Positions 62,208 to 64,000 of a stretch of 64,000 nucleotides of DNA are shown here, one piece after another. The number at the start of each line of letters is the position of its first letter. Within the stretch, counting starts at the first letter, position 1. The notes below the pieces were generated by a model, which was not told the origin of the DNA, made no database searches, and saw only the letters and a list, made by a program, of their open reading frames with translations. The position numbers and the translations under genes are program-made. This stretch comes from CAILKP01 sp038231815 (GTDB lineage Bacteria > Planctomycetota > Phycisphaerae > Phycisphaerales > UBA1924): the NCBI GenBank assembly GCA_038231815.1, contig JBBRKQ010000004.1, positions 1 to 64,000 on the forward strand, read 5' to 3'.

Positions 62208-63373
62208 GCCACGGCCTCCCGCTTCGGAAACCGCACCGTCGCATCCTGCCCCGTCGCCGTGATGACGATGTCCGCTGGCTCGCGACGCTGAAACACCGCC
62301 GCCGGGCCAGTCTGGTGCGCGGGCACCCCTAGCAGCGCTCCACCAGTCAACCCCCCCGCAATATCCAAATCGCTGCGACGCCCGCCAAATCCAGCAGCCT
62401 GCGGTACTACCCGCGGCACAACCGCAAGCCGCGTCATGCACACTTCAAGATGCTGCCTGCCCAACCGAGGCTTGATCTGGCCACCATCCGGAAGCAACAG
62501 CCCATAGGGCTGCCGCTTGGCGGCGGCGTCACGAACAACCGCTGCACACTTGCACACCGCACGATCAATCCCCGCAGCACCTGCATCGGCTTCGACCGCC
62601 AGCCGAATGATCAGCGGCTGCTCCGTGGAGTTGACCATCAAGCGGGTACGGATCTCACCGGTTCTTGCTGTGCTCCGCCAAGCAATCCGCCGGGGGCTGT
62701 CTCCCTCTCGGTATTCACGCAGGCCAAAGGTGTCGTCGCCACCATCCGCAACCCCCGTTATCGGAGAGCTGCTCTTGCGCCGGTCCGCCCGGCTCGTTTC
62801 TACTTCAGTAGATTCAGCGGGAATCGGCAGGATCACCAGCGAGCCCGGCATCTCAAAGAACATTGACTTGCGAACCACCCCAAACGGAAAACTGCTGGTA
62901 ATCCGAACACCAGATACTCTGACCCGGCCGCGTTCCTCGGCCAGCGTCGTGGTTCGGGCAAGCACACTACCGCCAACTGGTATGAACGCAACAAACCCTT
63001 GCGGAGGCGATGCAACCTTTCCAACCGCATCGTCCATCACAGCAGTCTCCGCGGCGACCGGCACAATGATCTCGTCAAGGTACAATGCAAACGACGGCAT
63101 GAACCGCCCAACATTGGTCAGTCGGTACGAAACTACCGCCGGCCCGCCACTTTGCTGCGGCACCACCGCCAGCCGCTCAATCCGCACCGCCATGAGCATC
63201 ATCCCGCTCAGAACGCCGGAAACAATCAGCATTCCAAGTGACAGGCTGAACAACCAGAAAAGCAGATTGTTCTGGCTGTTAAACGCACCAATGGCAATCA
63301 GCATCGACACCACCGCATACAGCACCAATGGCGCAGAGATGTGCGTGCGACGATGAATGCGGGGATTGGCCAT
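62204..63373 (-). CDS. DUF58 family protein
   Basis: 389 residues. Two membrane helices (about 10-55: LVLYAVVSMLIAIGAFNSQNNLLFWLFSLSLGMLIVSGVLSGMML), then a beta-rich region and the DUF58 signature FGLREYREGDSPRRIAWRSTARTGEIRTR. It ends 4 bases inside the transglutaminase start, so the pair is translationally coupled. DUF58 proteins are linked to MoxR ATPases and VWA/TgpA modules; biochemical role unknown. The ATG at 63373 was preferred: the longer frame starts with low complexity from repeats. Confidence 0.85.
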   Translation of the reverse strand: MANPRIHRRTHISAPLVLYAVVSMLIAIGAFNSQNNLLFWLFSLSLGMLIVSGVLSGMMLMAVRIERLAVVPQQSGGPAVVSYRLTNVGRFMPSFALYLDEIIVPVAAETAVMDDAVGKVASPPQGFVAFIPVGGSVLARTTTLAEERGRVRVSGVRITSSFPFGVVRKSMFFEMPGSLVILPIPAESTEVETSRADRRKSSSPITGVADGGDDTFGLREYREGDSPRRIAWRSTARTGEIRTRLMVNSTEQPLIIRLAVEADAGAAGIDRAVCKCAAVVRDAAAKRQPYGLLLPDGGQIKPRLGRQHLEVCMTRLAVVPRVVPQAAGFGGRRSDLDIAGGLTGGALLGVPAHQTGPAAVFQRREPADIVITATGQDATVRFPKREAVA

Positions 63374-63453
63374 AACTCGTGCAGCAGACCGAAACCGGGC
63401 TTGGTAAGCAAGTCGACTGAACGATACGCCACCGCCCTCGGCCGCGGACCCTT

Positions 63454-63495
63454 GACCGGGAGCCCTAGACCGTGAGCCCTTAACCGTGAGCCCTC
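63454..63495. repeat. Imperfect tandem repeat, 3 x 14 bp
   Basis: GACCGGGAGCCCTA, GACCGTGAGCCCTT and AACCGTGAGCCCTC in tandem, in the 150-base gap upstream of the DUF58 gene. They read as an inverted promoter-side element on the minus strand. No known motif. Confidence 0.85.
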
Positions 63496-63523
63496 GGCCG
63501 ATTGCCCCGCCGCCCACCCGCCT

Positions 63524-63967
63524 CTAGCCAATGTGATACCCGCCAGCCCGGCACATCTCGGAAAACCTCACCAGCAGGTCCCGGGACTGACCTGAGAAAA
63601 ACTCAAAGGCGTTGTACCGTACCCCCACCCGCGGCATCCGGATTGGGGCCCGATACGGCAAATCGATCACTTGCCCAATTTTGTGCTCCATCGCATCGTG
63701 CTCCGGAACATCGGGCAGAACAGATTCAATCGCCGCCGCCATGGCCAGCGCATCCATATCCGTAACCTCCTGCCCCATGCGAGAGAAGTAGTTCATCTTG
63801 GGCCACACGCGCTTCTGGCCGTCTTTGCGGCGACGGGGCTTCCACCCCGCCGGTGCAAGCGTTCCCTCCGGCCTCCATCCGGAGCGATACAGCAACCGCA
63901 TGAGGTTCAGATACTCGATGTTGGTCAGGGAAACCGAACCGACTTCATTGGTCAGCACTCGTGGCAT
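63524..63967 (-). CDS. Conserved hypothetical protein, 147 aa
   Basis: A soluble protein with MNYFSRMGQEVTDMDALAMAAAIESVLPDVPEHD and an ending FFSGQSRDLLVRFSEMCRAGGYHIG. This layout (GQxVTxxDAxxLAxALExxLxDIPxHD ... FSGxxxxxLxxFxxFCRxGGFxI) occurs in a widespread uncharacterised family. No membrane segment or signal. The start at 63967 lies 34 bases from the window edge. Confidence 0.65.
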   Translation of the reverse strand: MPRVLTNEVGSVSLTNIEYLNLMRLLYRSGWRPEGTLAPAGWKPRRRKDGQKRVWPKMNYFSRMGQEVTDMDALAMAAAIESVLPDVPEHDAMEHKIGQVIDLPYRAPIRMPRVGVRYNAFEFFSGQSRDLLVRFSEMCRAGGYHIG

Positions 63968-64000
63968 GCACAGTAATAAGCAGAAGTGGTGCCAGAAGTT

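Overview
The window looks like a chromosomal segment of a GC-rich, motile, Gram-negative bacterium of the Planctomycetota, most likely class Phycisphaerae. Grounds: a secreted protein with a VPAPSAAALLGVGGL/MRRRRS tail (the planctomycete form of PEP-CTERM sorting signal), a subtilase ending in two DGxxDGxDFxxFINAF dockerin-like calcium repeats, a glutamine synthetase III, bactofilins, a bacterial topoisomerase VI A subunit, and an outer-membrane-type flagellar operon. The lineage is inferred from protein character only; there is no rRNA or tRNA gene in the window.

Layout. 1-5.2 kb: nitrogen and amino-acid genes (partial glnN, a glycosylasparaginase-type hydrolase, dtd, aroA). 5.4-9.1 kb: a hybrid sensor kinase whose reading frame is cut by one in-frame TAA between its CHASE sensor and its PAS-kinase-receiver part. 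9.7-15.3 kb: surface and secreted proteins (PEP-CTERM protein, DUF4337 membrane protein, YHYH protein, lipoprotein) and a threonine aldolase.

15.7-32.7 kb: the main block, a flagellar operon all on the + strand: a sigma-54 activator, then flgB, flgC, fliE, fliF, fliG, fliH, fliI, fliJ, a MotE-like gene, fliK, flgD, a TIGR02530-like gene, flgE, an unrecognised membrane protein in the usual motA position, and fliL. This encodes the rod, MS ring, switch, export ATPase, hook and hook-length control. FliM/FliN, MotB, the export gate and flagellin are not here. Matches to the sigma-54 promoter consensus lie before flgC, flgD and fliL, which fits the activator gene at the head.

32.8-40.6 kb: purC, a GH10-fold protein without its catalytic glutamates, a secreted subtilase, an arginase-family hydrolase and an orphan topoisomerase VI A subunit. 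40.8-45.1 kb: a set of minus-strand genes suggesting a cytoskeletal or envelope structure: lipoprotein, long coiled-coil protein, zinc-ribbon/bactofilin fusion, bactofilin, small conserved protein. 45.2-58.7 kb: housekeeping genes (class V aminotransferase, long site-2 protease, glycosyltransferase, peroxiredoxin, YggS, serine dehydratase, sugar ABC ATPase, PBP4-type carboxypeptidase, single-domain response regulator, VOC protein). 58.8-64 kb: a PilZ protein that may link c-di-GMP to the flagellum, a transglutaminase/DUF58 operon and one conserved hypothetical gene.
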